This document shows, one piece after another, positions 55,959 to 64,000 of a stretch of 64,000 bases of DNA (position 1 is the first letter of the stretch; each line of letters opens with the position of its first letter). The stretch is from Hoeflea marina (GTDB taxonomy: Bacteria > Pseudomonadota > Alphaproteobacteria > Rhizobiales > Rhizobiaceae). Location: the NCBI RefSeq assembly GCF_003182275.1, contig NZ_QGTR01000003.1, positions 682,001-746,000 of the forward strand. Reading direction: 5' to 3'. A program made the position numbers and the translations under genes. Below the pieces are notes generated by a model, which was not told where the DNA came from, did no database searches, and saw only the letters and a list, made by a program, of their open reading frames with translations.

Positions 55959-57191
55959 ATGCGCGGCTTGTTACTGACCATGGGGGCAATCGCTGCCGCC
56001 GGCCTTTCCCTGGCGCCGATGGCGCGCGCCGCCGATCCGAATCCGAGCGACTGGCAATCCGTGCTGGATCAGGCGAAGGGCGAGACGGTCTATTTCAATG
56101 CCTGGGGCGGTTCGGAGAACATCAACGCCTATATCGACTGGGCCGGCCAGCGGCTGAAGGAGCAGTTCGGCGTCACCGTCGTCCATGTCAAGCTCGACGA
56201 CACGGCCAATGCGGTGGCCAAGGTCGTCGCCGAAAAGGCGGCGGGCCGGGATGACGGCGGATCCGTCGATCTCATCTGGATCAACGGAGAGAATTTCGCC
56301 TCGATGAAGCAGCAGGAACTCTTGTTCTCGCCGGACTGGACGACGGCGCTGCCGAACTGGGCCTTTGTCGACTATGAATCGATGCCGACCATCCTGACCG
56401 ACTTCACCATTCCCACCGACGGACTGGAAAGCCCGTGGGGCGGGGCCAAGCTGGTGTTCTTTCACGATTCGGCGCGGACGCCCGAGGACACGATGCCCGA
56501 CTCCGCCTCCGAACTGCTGGCCTGGGCCGAACGCAATCCGGGCCGGTTCTCCTATCCGCAGCCGCCGGACTTCATCGGCTCGTCGTTCCTCAAGCAGGTG
56601 CTGTCGGAAGTGATCGTCGACAAGTCCAAGCTGACCAAGCCCGTCGATGATGCCACCTTTGAGGCCGACGTCGCCCCGCTGTTTGCCTATCTCGACAGTC
56701 TGCACCCGCTGCTGTGGCGCGGCGGCAAGGCCTATCCGCAGAATTATCCGGACATGAAGCAGAAGCTTGCCGACGGCGAGCTCGACATCATCTTCGCCTT
56801 CAATCCGTCCGAGGCATCCGCGGCGATCAAGACGGGCGAACTGCCCGACACGGTGCGCTCCTTCACCTTCTCGGGCGGCACGCTTGCCAACACCCATTTC
56901 GTCGCCATTCCCTACAACGCGAAGGCCAAGGCGGGAGCCCTGGTGCTGGCAAATTTCCTGATCTCGCCAGAGGCCCAGGCCCGAAAGCAGGATCCGGCCG
57001 TGTGGGGTGACCCGACCGTGCTGTCGCTGTCGAAGCTCGACCCGTCGGACCGCGCCGCCTTCGAGGCGCTGGACCTCGGCGTCGCGACGCTGACCCCGGA
57101 CAAGCTCGGACCGGCGCTGGACGAGCCGCATCCGGACTGGATGGAGCGGATCGAAGGCGAATGGCGCAAGCGCTACGGCGTCGCCAACTGA
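55959..57191 (+). CDS. YnjB-like ABC substrate-binding protein
   Basis: 410-residue periplasmic binding protein. The signal peptide ends near ARA at residues 22-24. The sequence resembles E. coli YnjB (YFNAWGGSENINAYIDW, SVDLIWINGENFA). It is the first gene of a binding-protein/permease/ATPase operon with the same order as ynjBCD. The ligand of YnjB systems is not established; thiamine or other small molecules have been suggested. A 5-bp hairpin lies in the short gap before the permease. Confidence 0.88.
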   Translation: MRGLLLTMGAIAAAGLSLAPMARAADPNPSDWQSVLDQAKGETVYFNAWGGSENINAYIDWAGQRLKEQFGVTVVHVKLDDTANAVAKVVAEKAAGRDDGGSVDLIWINGENFASMKQQELLFSPDWTTALPNWAFVDYESMPTILTDFTIPTDGLESPWGGAKLVFFHDSARTPEDTMPDSASELLAWAERNPGRFSYPQPPDFIGSSFLKQVLSEVIVDKSKLTKPVDDATFEADVAPLFAYLDSLHPLLWRGGKAYPQNYPDMKQKLADGELDIIFAFNPSEASAAIKTGELPDTVRSFTFSGGTLANTHFVAIPYNAKAKAGALVLANFLISPEAQARKQDPAVWGDPTVLSLSKLDPSDRAAFEALDLGVATLTPDKLGPALDEPHPDWMERIEGEWRKRYGVAN

Positions 57192-57226
57192 GCCCGGCCG
57201 GCGGCGTGCCGGAGAGGGTCGGCGGC

Positions 57227-58909
57227 ATGCGCCTGGCGCGCATCGCTCCGCCGCTGACCCTGCTGGTTCTCGTCGGGCCGCTTGCCTTCGGCCTTGCCGG
57301 AACGCTGCTGCCGGCATTCGGCTATCTGCCCAGCCTCGGCGGCACCCGCTTCAGTCTCGATGCCTTCCATCTGCTGGCCGGTACGCCGGGCATCGTCCGC
57401 TCGGCGGCAACCAGCATCCTGGCCGGACTGGTGACGACGCTGCTGGCGCTGCTCTGCGTCGTCGCCTTCGCGGCGGGCCATCTCGACAGTCCGCTCTTCC
57501 TGCGCATGCGGCGGCTGATCTCGCCCCTGCTCGCCGTGCCGCATGCGGCGGCCGCCTTCGGCTTCGCCTTCCTGGTCGCACCGTCCGGCCTCATGATGCG
57601 GCTGGTCTCGCCCTGGCTCACAGGCCTGGACCGGCCGCCCGACGTGCTGATCGTCCATGACCCGATGGCGATCACCATGGTCGCCGGGCTGGTCATAAAG
57701 GAAATCCCTTTCCTCTTCCTGGTCATGATGGCCGCCTTGCCGCAGCTCCGGCACAAGGAGACGCTGCAGCTCGGGCGCTGCCTCGGCTACGGCCGGGTGG
57801 CGAGCTTCATCTTCCTCCTCTGGCCCCAGATCTATGCCCAGATGCGGCTGGCGGTGTTCGCGGTGCTTGCCTATGCCACCTCGGTCGTCGATGTCGCCGT
57901 CATTCTCGGCCCGCAACTGCCGCCGACGCTACCGGTGCGGCTCATCGAATGGATGAACGATCCCGAACTGCAGACCCGGTATCTCGCATCCGCCGGCGCG
58001 CTGCTGCAGCTCGTGGCCACCTTCGCCGCACTGCTTGGCTGGCTCGGCATCGAGAGGATCGGCGGCCTCCTCGTTTCGCTCCCGAGCGGGCGCGGCCTGC
58101 GGTTCCGCCATGACCGGCCAGCGCGTCACGCCGCCCTGGCGGCGATGGCGCTGTCGGCCCTCATGGTGTTCGGCGGCATTGCCATGCTCGGCCTCTGGTC
58201 GCTGGCCGGCCTCTGGCAATTCCCGAAGGCGTTGCCATCGGCCTTCACCCTCGACAGGTGGTCGGCGGCCTTGCCGCGCATATTGGATCCGCTCGTGACC
58301 ACGCTCTGGGTTGCTGGCATCTCGACCGCGATTGCCGTGGTGCTGACCATCCTGTGCCTGGAACGGGAGCTGGAAACGGGGCGCGGGCAGGGCGGGCGAT
58401 CGCTGATGCTGATCTATCTGCCGCTGATCGTGCCGCAGATCTCGTTCATGTTCGGGCTGCAGGTGCTGGCAATCGCCGCCGGCGTCGAAGGCACCGCCGC
58501 CAGCCTGGTCCTGGCGCATCTGGTGTTCGTGCTGCCCTATGTGTTCCTGTCCCTCAGCGACCCCTGGCGCGCCCATGACCGGCGCTACGATGCCATTGCC
58601 GCCGGCCTCGGCATGAGCAGGACCCGGGCGCTGATGCGGGTCAGGCTGCCGATGCTGGCGCGCGCCATCCTGACGGCAGCGGCGGTGGGGTTCGCCGTCT
58701 CGGTCGGCCAGTACCTGCCCACCGTGCTGATCGGCGCAGGCCGGCTCACCACCGTGACCAGCGAGGCGGTGGCACTGGCCGCCGGCGGCAACGGCCGCGT
58801 CATCGGCGTCTACGGCTTTCTGCAGACGGTGCTGCCCTTCCTGGCCTTTGCAATTGCCACCGCGGTCCCGAACTTGCTATTCCGCCACCGGCGCGGACTG
58901 CGCCTTTGA
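57227..58909 (+). CDS. YnjC-like fused double ABC permease
   Basis: 560-residue inner-membrane protein with two tandem permease halves of about six segments each, split near residue 285. EAA-type loops read LQLGRCLGYGRVASFIF in the first half and IAAGLGMSRTRALMRVRLP in the second. This matches YnjC and the ThiP/FbpB fused permeases. ATG 57227 has GGAGAGGG upstream; a longer frame from 57161 would overlap the binding-protein gene. It overlaps the ATPase region downstream. Confidence 0.9.
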   Translation: MRLARIAPPLTLLVLVGPLAFGLAGTLLPAFGYLPSLGGTRFSLDAFHLLAGTPGIVRSAATSILAGLVTTLLALLCVVAFAAGHLDSPLFLRMRRLISPLLAVPHAAAAFGFAFLVAPSGLMMRLVSPWLTGLDRPPDVLIVHDPMAITMVAGLVIKEIPFLFLVMMAALPQLRHKETLQLGRCLGYGRVASFIFLLWPQIYAQMRLAVFAVLAYATSVVDVAVILGPQLPPTLPVRLIEWMNDPELQTRYLASAGALLQLVATFAALLGWLGIERIGGLLVSLPSGRGLRFRHDRPARHAALAAMALSALMVFGGIAMLGLWSLAGLWQFPKALPSAFTLDRWSAALPRILDPLVTTLWVAGISTAIAVVLTILCLERELETGRGQGGRSLMLIYLPLIVPQISFMFGLQVLAIAAGVEGTAASLVLAHLVFVLPYVFLSLSDPWRAHDRRYDAIAAGLGMSRTRALMRVRLPMLARAILTAAAVGFAVSVGQYLPTVLIGAGRLTTVTSEAVALAAGGNGRVIGVYGFLQTVLPFLAFAIATAVPNLLFRHRRGLRL

Positions 58910-58920
58910 GCAGGATCGAC

Positions 58921-59568
58921 ATGACGAAGACAGAGGGACTTGCACTCGACGGCATCACCATCCGGCTGGGCGGCCGTCGGCTGATCGCGCTCGACGCGCA
59001 GGTCGGCCGCGGCGAGGTGTTGACCGTCATGGGTCCGTCCGGCTCGGGAAAGTCGACGCTGCTCGCCTATATCGGCGGCTTCCTCGACCCGGCCTTCGAG
59101 GCCGAGGGGTCGGTGCGGATCGACGGATCCGACCTGACCGGTCTCGCCGCCGAGGATCGCCACGCGGGAATTCTCTTCCAGGACCCGCTGCTGTTTCCGC
59201 ATCTCGACGTCGCCGGCAACATCGCCATCGCCATCCCGCAGCATTCGGGATCGCGCCGGGACCGCAGGCGCATGGCCGAGGCGGCCCTCGCCGATGCCGG
59301 TCTGGAGGGGTTCGGCGATGCAGATCCCGACACCCTGTCGGGCGGCCAGAAGGCCCGCGTGGCACTGCAAAGGGTGCTGATGTCCAGGCCGCGGCTGCTG
59401 CTGCTCGACGAGCCGTTTTCCAAGCTCGACGCCCATCTGCGCGAGCAGACGCGGCAGATGCTGTTCGCCACGGCCCGCCAGGCGGGCCTGCCGGTTGTGC
59501 TCGTCACCCATGACGAGGCGGACGCCGCGGCGGCCAATGGCCGGGTTCATAGGGTCGGTGACAGCTGA
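58921..59568 (+). CDS. YnjD-like ABC transporter ATPase
   Basis: 215-residue ATPase. Walker A is GPSGSGKST near residue 38; the signature is LSGGQKARVALQ; Walker B LLLLDEPF; the switch His is in VTHDE. ATG 58921 has AGGA five bases upstream; an in-frame TTG at 58906 overlaps the permease stop and is less likely. The stop overlaps the hrpB start by one base. Confidence 0.93.
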   Translation: MTKTEGLALDGITIRLGGRRLIALDAQVGRGEVLTVMGPSGSGKSTLLAYIGGFLDPAFEAEGSVRIDGSDLTGLAAEDRHAGILFQDPLLFPHLDVAGNIAIAIPQHSGSRRDRRRMAEAALADAGLEGFGDADPDTLSGGQKARVALQRVLMSRPRLLLLDEPFSKLDAHLREQTRQMLFATARQAGLPVVLVTHDEADAAAANGRVHRVGDS

Positions 59569-62033
59569 TGGCCGTCACCGACCAGCATGCGAATCTGCCG
59601 GTCCACGCCGTGCTCGGGGATCTGCTGGCGGCGCTGCGCGCCGTCCCGAACGCGGTGCTGGCCGCCCCGCCGGGTGCCGGAAAGACGACGCTGGTGCCGT
59701 TGGCGCTGCTCGAGGAGGGGTGGTGCAGAGGGCGCATCATCCTGATCGAGCCCCGCCGGCTTGCCGCCCGCGCCGCCGCCCGCCGCATGGCTTCGATGCT
59801 GGGCGAGGAGGTCGGCTTGACCGTCGGCTACCGGATGCGGCTCGACACCAGGGTGTCGCGCGGCACGCGGATCGAGGTGGTGACCGAGGGCGTCTTCACC
59901 CGCATGGCACTGGAGGATCCGGAACTCGCCGGCATCGACTGCGTGATCTTCGACGAGTTCCACGAGCGGGCCCTCGAGGCCGATTTCGGACTGGCGCTGG
60001 CGCTCGACATCCAGTCCGGACTGCGCGAGACGCTGCGCATCCTGGTGATGTCGGCGACACTGGACATCGACCGGGTCACCGCGCTGCTCGAACCGGCCAC
60101 CGCCATTCGCAGCGAGGGCCGCAGCCATGCCGTGGAGATCCGGCACATGGACCGCCCGGCAGGCGAGCGGATCGAAGCGGGGATGGTCCGGGCCATCGAA
60201 CGGCTGCACGGGTCCGACCAGGGCTCGATCCTGGCCTTCCTGCCGGGCCAGGGCGAGATCCTGCGCGTCGCCGAACGGCTGGGAAGCGGCCTCGGAGCAA
60301 ACACCGATGTCATGCCGCTTTATGGCGCGCTGTCGGCGGCGGAGCAGGACGCGGCAATCCGGCCGCCCGATCCCGGACGACGCAAGGTGGTGCTGGCAAC
60401 CCCGGTGGCGGAAAGCTCGATCACCATCGACGGGGTGCGCATCGTCATCGATTCCGGCCTTGTCCGGCAGCCCGTTTTCGAACCCTCAACCGGGATCACG
60501 CGGCTCGAAACCGCGCGCGCCTCCCGCGCCAGCGCCGACCAGCGCGCCGGCCGCGCCGGCCGCACCGAGCCCGGGATCGCCGTTCGCCTCTGGCACACCG
60601 GCCAGACCGCGGCGCTGGAGGCCTATGCGCAACCGCAGATTCTCGCCAGCGACCTGTCATCGCTTGTGCTCGACTGCGCCGCCTGGGGCGTGGCGGAGCC
60701 GGGCCGGTTGCGGTTTCTCGATCCGCCGCCGGCGGCAGCCGTCGCCGAGGCCCGGGCCCTGCTGGTGGAGCTCGGTGCCCTCGATGCGTCCGGCGCGCTT
60801 CTGCCCAGGGGCCGGTCGATGCGGGCGCTGTCGCTGCCGCCGCGCCTGGCCGCCATGGTGATCGCGGCCGCGGCAGGGGGCGACACCGCGACCGCCGCGG
60901 CTCTCTCGGTGCTGCTGACCGAACAGGGCCTCGGCGGGTCGTCCGTCGATCTCGACAGCCGACTGGTGAATTTCCACCGCGATCACAGCCCGCGGGCAAA
61001 GGCCTCCCGCGACCTGGCGCGGCGGCTGACGCGGAGCGCGGGCGGCGGGGCCGCGGACCCGGGCGGCGGCCTGGCCGCACCGCACCTGGTCGAGGCGTTT
61101 CCGGACCGGATCGCCAGGCAACGCGGCGGTCGCGGACGATTTGTCATGGCCAACGGGCGCGGCTGCGTCCTCGACGAGACGGAACGCCTTGCGGGCGCCG
61201 AATTTCTGGTGGTCGCCGATCTGAGCGGCAAGGCCTCGGGCGCGCGCATTCTCGCCGCCGCCGAACTCGGGGGCAGCGCCCTCGAGGCCGTCCTGAAGCA
61301 GCGGTCGACGGTCGGCGAGTCCTGCGTCTTCGACACCGAAAGCCGCACGGTGCGGGCACGCCTTGTGACCCGGCTCGGCGCCATCGCGCTCTCGGAGGTG
61401 CCGAGATCGAAGCCCGATCCGATCGCGGCCGCGGCCGCCCTGGCCGAGGGCGTGCGCCGGCTCGGGCCGGCGGCGCTGCCGTTCTCCGCCGCCGCCACGC
61501 AACTGCGCGAGCGGATCGGCTTCCTGCATCGGAGCCTGGGCGCGCCGTGGCCGGACACCTCCGACGCAGCTCTGCTTGCCCGGCTCGAAGAGTGGTTCAC
61601 GCCGTTCCAGGCCCATGTCCTGTCCTTCAGGGCCATCGACCCGGCAACCCTGATGGAGGGCCTGAAGACGCTCGCCGGCCACCAGAACCTGCGCGACCTC
61701 GACCGGCTGGCGCCGACCCATTACGAGGCGCCGACCGGATCCCGCATCCCGATCCGCTACGACGGCGCCGAACCGGTGCTGGCGGTGCGGGTGCAGGAGC
61801 TGTTCGGCGAGACCCGGCATCCCGCCATCGCCGGCGGCGCGACGCCGCTGCTGCTGGAACTGCTGTCGCCGGCGCAGAGGCCGCTGCAAACCACCCGCGA
61901 CCTGCCCGGCTTCTGGAGCGGATCGTGGCTGGATGTCCGCGCCGACATGCGCGGCCGCTATCCGCGCCATCCCTGGCCCGAGGACCCGGCAGCGGCGGCT
62001 CCGACGCGGCGGGTCAAGCCTCGCGGGACCTGA
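59568..62033 (+). CDS. hrpB: ATP-dependent helicase HrpB
   Basis: 821-residue DEAH/RHA-type RNA helicase. Walker A APPGAGKTTLVP, the box IFDEFHERALE (DEFH), SAT in LVMSATLD, and the motif QRAGRAGRTEPG are all present, followed by the HrpB-specific C-terminal domain. Length is usual for the family. Its start shares one base with the stop of the ABC ATPase gene (TGATG), though a functional tie is not obvious. The cellular RNA target is unknown. Confidence 0.95.
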   Translation: MAVTDQHANLPVHAVLGDLLAALRAVPNAVLAAPPGAGKTTLVPLALLEEGWCRGRIILIEPRRLAARAAARRMASMLGEEVGLTVGYRMRLDTRVSRGTRIEVVTEGVFTRMALEDPELAGIDCVIFDEFHERALEADFGLALALDIQSGLRETLRILVMSATLDIDRVTALLEPATAIRSEGRSHAVEIRHMDRPAGERIEAGMVRAIERLHGSDQGSILAFLPGQGEILRVAERLGSGLGANTDVMPLYGALSAAEQDAAIRPPDPGRRKVVLATPVAESSITIDGVRIVIDSGLVRQPVFEPSTGITRLETARASRASADQRAGRAGRTEPGIAVRLWHTGQTAALEAYAQPQILASDLSSLVLDCAAWGVAEPGRLRFLDPPPAAAVAEARALLVELGALDASGALLPRGRSMRALSLPPRLAAMVIAAAAGGDTATAAALSVLLTEQGLGGSSVDLDSRLVNFHRDHSPRAKASRDLARRLTRSAGGGAADPGGGLAAPHLVEAFPDRIARQRGGRGRFVMANGRGCVLDETERLAGAEFLVVADLSGKASGARILAAAELGGSALEAVLKQRSTVGESCVFDTESRTVRARLVTRLGAIALSEVPRSKPDPIAAAAALAEGVRRLGPAALPFSAAATQLRERIGFLHRSLGAPWPDTSDAALLARLEEWFTPFQAHVLSFRAIDPATLMEGLKTLAGHQNLRDLDRLAPTHYEAPTGSRIPIRYDGAEPVLAVRVQELFGETRHPAIAGGATPLLLELLSPAQRPLQTTRDLPGFWSGSWLDVRADMRGRYPRHPWPEDPAAAAPTRRVKPRGT

Positions 62034-62119
62034 ACCGCCGCAATCCGGCACGACCCCGGCCGAAACTCCGGGGCGGGCGCATTTCCCCAGCCGGCAAACT
62101 GGGCTAGAACCAACCCACC

Positions 62120-63457
62120 ATGACGACATTTCCGACCCTACTTGACGATCACGCCATGCGGCACCGGCTGCGGCTACAGACCCTGACGCGGCTGCGCTGG
62201 CTGGCGGTCTTCGGGCAGAGCGCGGCCGTGCTGATCATTTCCCAGGGCTACAGCTTTCCGATGCCGGTGGCTTTCTGCTTCGTGCTGATCGCCTGTTCGG
62301 CCTGGCTCAACATCTTTCTGACCGTGCGCTTTCCCGCCGCCCACCGCCTGCCGCCGCTGGCGGCGATGGCGGTGCTGTCCTTCGACGTGCTGCAGCTTTC
62401 GGGCCTGCTGTTCATGACCGGCGGACTGTCCAATCCGTTCTCGGTGCTGATCTGCGTTCCGGTGATCATCTCCTCGGCCTCGCAACCGGTTCCCTACACC
62501 CTGGGGCTTGGCGCCCTGTCGGTGACGGCGGTGACGTTGCTGGCGTTCTTCTCGCTGCCGCTGCCGTGGCACCCCGACAATGCCTTCACCATGCCGTTCC
62601 TGCTGATTGCGGGCATCTGGATCGCCATCGTCTCGACCACCGCCTTCGCCGCCTTCTATGCCTACCAGGTCTCTGTGGAGGCCAATCAGCTCGCCGACGC
62701 GCTGGCGGCGACGGAACTGGTGCTGCAGCGCGAACAGCACCTCTCCGCGCTCGACGGCCTGGCCGCGGCGGCCGCGCACGAGCTCGGCACGCCGCTGGCC
62801 ACGATCTCGGTGGTGGCGCGTGAAATGGAAAAGGCGCTCGGACGGGACCCGCGCTATGCCGAGGACGTGCAGTTGCTGCGCAGCCAGAGCGAACGCTGCC
62901 GCGACATCCTGCGGCGACTGACCAGCCTGTCGGCCGCCGACGAGGACCACATGCGCTGGCTGCCGCTGCATTCGCTGGTCGAGGAGGTCGTGGCGCCGCA
63001 CCGGGAATTCGGAATCGGCATCGATGTCGTGACCAGCGACGACGGCTCGCCCGAACCGGCCGGCCGGCGCAATCCCGGCATTCTGTTCGGGCTCGGCAAC
63101 CTGATCGAGAATGCGGTGGATTTCGCGGCCAACAGGGTCATCGTCGAAGTCGTGCAGGATCGGGAGAAGGTGGAGATCACCTTCATCGACGACGGGCCGG
63201 GATTCGCCCCGGACGTCCTGGCGCAGATCGGGGTTCCGTTCATGAACCGCAAGAACCGGACCAATCGCGAGCAGGCGGGCGGATTGGGCCTCGGCCTGTT
63301 CATCGCCAAGACGCTGCTCGAGCGCTCCGGCGCCACGCTGACCTTCTCCAACAACGCCGCGCCGCCCGGCGCGCGCGTCTGCGTCAGCTGGCCGCGGGAT
63401 AAGATGGACATCGCCGACAACGCCGCCAATGGCAGGCTTGATCCGCAAAGGCGATAA
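62120..63457 (+). CDS. regB: RegB/PrrB/ActS redox-sensing histidine kinase
   Basis: 445-residue membrane sensor kinase. Six membrane segments fill residues about 25-185; the ubiquinone-binding heptapeptide GGLSNPF is at 101-107. The phosphorylated His220 lies in AAHELGTPL, and Cys260 in SERCRDIL is 40 residues later, the same distance as His225 to Cys265 in Rhodobacter RegB, whose Cys is the redox switch. The ATPase part has NLIENAVDFA and GLGLGLFIAK. It controls respiration, carbon and nitrogen fixation genes in relatives. Called ActS in Rhizobiaceae. Confidence 0.94.
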   Translation: MTTFPTLLDDHAMRHRLRLQTLTRLRWLAVFGQSAAVLIISQGYSFPMPVAFCFVLIACSAWLNIFLTVRFPAAHRLPPLAAMAVLSFDVLQLSGLLFMTGGLSNPFSVLICVPVIISSASQPVPYTLGLGALSVTAVTLLAFFSLPLPWHPDNAFTMPFLLIAGIWIAIVSTTAFAAFYAYQVSVEANQLADALAATELVLQREQHLSALDGLAAAAAHELGTPLATISVVAREMEKALGRDPRYAEDVQLLRSQSERCRDILRRLTSLSAADEDHMRWLPLHSLVEEVVAPHREFGIGIDVVTSDDGSPEPAGRRNPGILFGLGNLIENAVDFAANRVIVEVVQDREKVEITFIDDGPGFAPDVLAQIGVPFMNRKNRTNREQAGGLGLGLFIAKTLLERSGATLTFSNNAAPPGARVCVSWPRDKMDIADNAANGRLDPQRR

Positions 63458-63513
63458 TTCAGGGTTGAACAGGGCCGGTGCGCGCGCCATACATTGCAGA
63501 TAAGGTGAGTATC

Positions 63514-64000
63514 ATGACCGAACTTGGCGCAGCAGACGAAACCGAAAAAGTCGAACCCGGCACCACGTTGCTGCTGGTTGACGACGACGGCCCATTCCTG
63601 CGCCGCCTCGCGCGCGCCATGGAGACCCGCGGCTTCAGCGTCGAGATCGCCGAATCGGTGGCGGAAGGGCTCGCCAAGGTGCGCGCGAAGCCGCCGCAAT
63701 ACGCGGTGGTCGACATGCGGCTCGGCGACGGCAACGGCCTCGACGTCATCGAGGCCATCCAGGAAAAGGGTGACAACACCCGCATGATCGTGCTGACCGG
63801 CTATGGCAACATCGCAACCGCTGTCACGGCGGTGAAGCTCGGCGCCATCGACTACCTCGCCAAGCCCGCCGACGCCGACGAGGTGTTCGCGGCGCTGACC
63901 CGCAAGCCCGGCGAAAGGGCCGAAGTGCCCGAGAACCCGATGTCGGCGGACCGGGTCCGCTGGGAGCACATCCAGCGGGTCTACGAGATGTGCGAGCGCA
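63514..64000 (+). CDS. regA: RegA/PrrA/ActR response regulator, 5' part
   Basis: First 162 residues of the partner response regulator, cut by the right edge. The receiver domain has LLVDDDGPFLRR, the phosphorylated Asp67 in VVDMRLGDG, Thr in VLTGYGNIATA and Lys in DYLAKPAD. The linker and the start of the helix-turn-helix (RVRWEHIQRVYEMC) match RegA-type regulators. AAGGTGA precedes ATG 63514. It lies 56 bases after regB. Confidence 0.92.
   Translation, partial: MTELGAADETEKVEPGTTLLLVDDDGPFLRRLARAMETRGFSVEIAESVAEGLAKVRAKPPQYAVVDMRLGDGNGLDVIEAIQEKGDNTRMIVLTGYGNIATAVTAVKLGAIDYLAKPADADEVFAALTRKPGERAEVPENPMSADRVRWEHIQRVYEMCER

Overview
GC-rich chromosomal DNA from an alphaproteobacterium, most likely a member of the Hyphomicrobiales close to the Rhizobiaceae (a Hoeflea-like marine relative is a guess). 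The support is gene content and order: pmtA-dnaJ-dnaK-PBP1A-peptidase-polA, a RegB/RegA (ActS/ActR) redox pair, a GAAC-N7-GAAC LexA-type box, GuaA, UppP, QueG and several ABC and TRAP importers. No rRNA, tRNA, CRISPR array, transposase or integrase was seen.

Layout. 1-2220: a polyamine-type ABC importer (minus strand, cut by the left edge). 2576-3742: a HAD phosphatase and an ArsR-family regulator with the two cysteines of BigR/SqrR persulfide sensors. 3929-8433: a molybdoenzyme operon best read as the cytoplasmic sulfite dehydrogenase SoeABC. 8458-12815: a TAXI-type TRAP transporter and an AstE/aspartoacylase-like zinc enzyme. 12930-17485: xseA, then a LexA-box-preceded pair of a radical SAM DNA-repair protein and a DUF4130-UdgX fusion. 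17548-19727: M29 aminopeptidase, YbaK, ArsC-family protein. 19937-21564: a hipBA toxin-antitoxin pair beside the 3' end of guaA. 21856-26486: guaA, a nucleosidase, a thioesterase, TspO and an RsmB-like methyltransferase. 26591-35188: a seven-gene minus-strand catabolic operon (M20 deacylase, peptide-type ABC importer, aldehyde dehydrogenase, SDR). 35303-45581: envelope and housekeeping genes (rlpA, an epimerase, queG, GST, uppP, TauE, an NDUFA9-like protein, pyrF, a flavin reductase, pmtA, dnaJ). 45712-54852: dnaK, PBP1A, an M20 dipeptidase, a predicted small RNA, polA. 55039-64000: an Inh-type lipoprotein, a YnjBCD-like ABC importer, hrpB, regB and the start of regA.

How they work together. 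Sulfur handling is one theme: the BigR-like sensor has a palindrome over its own -10 box and sits just upstream of soeABC, and a TauE-family exporter lies elsewhere in the window. DNA damage is another: the radical SAM-UdgX pair carries an SOS box overlapping its ribosome-binding region. A structural pattern recurs in the transport operons: three separate solute-binding-protein genes are each followed by a stem-loop before the permease gene.

The strongest candidates for undescribed biology are the minus-strand small RNA at about 51582-51730 (three consecutive hairpins with C-rich, anti-Shine-Dalgarno-like loops, a perfect intrinsic terminator and a heat-shock-like promoter), the SOS-controlled radical SAM-UdgX cassette, and the persulfide-sensor/sulfite-dehydrogenase locus.
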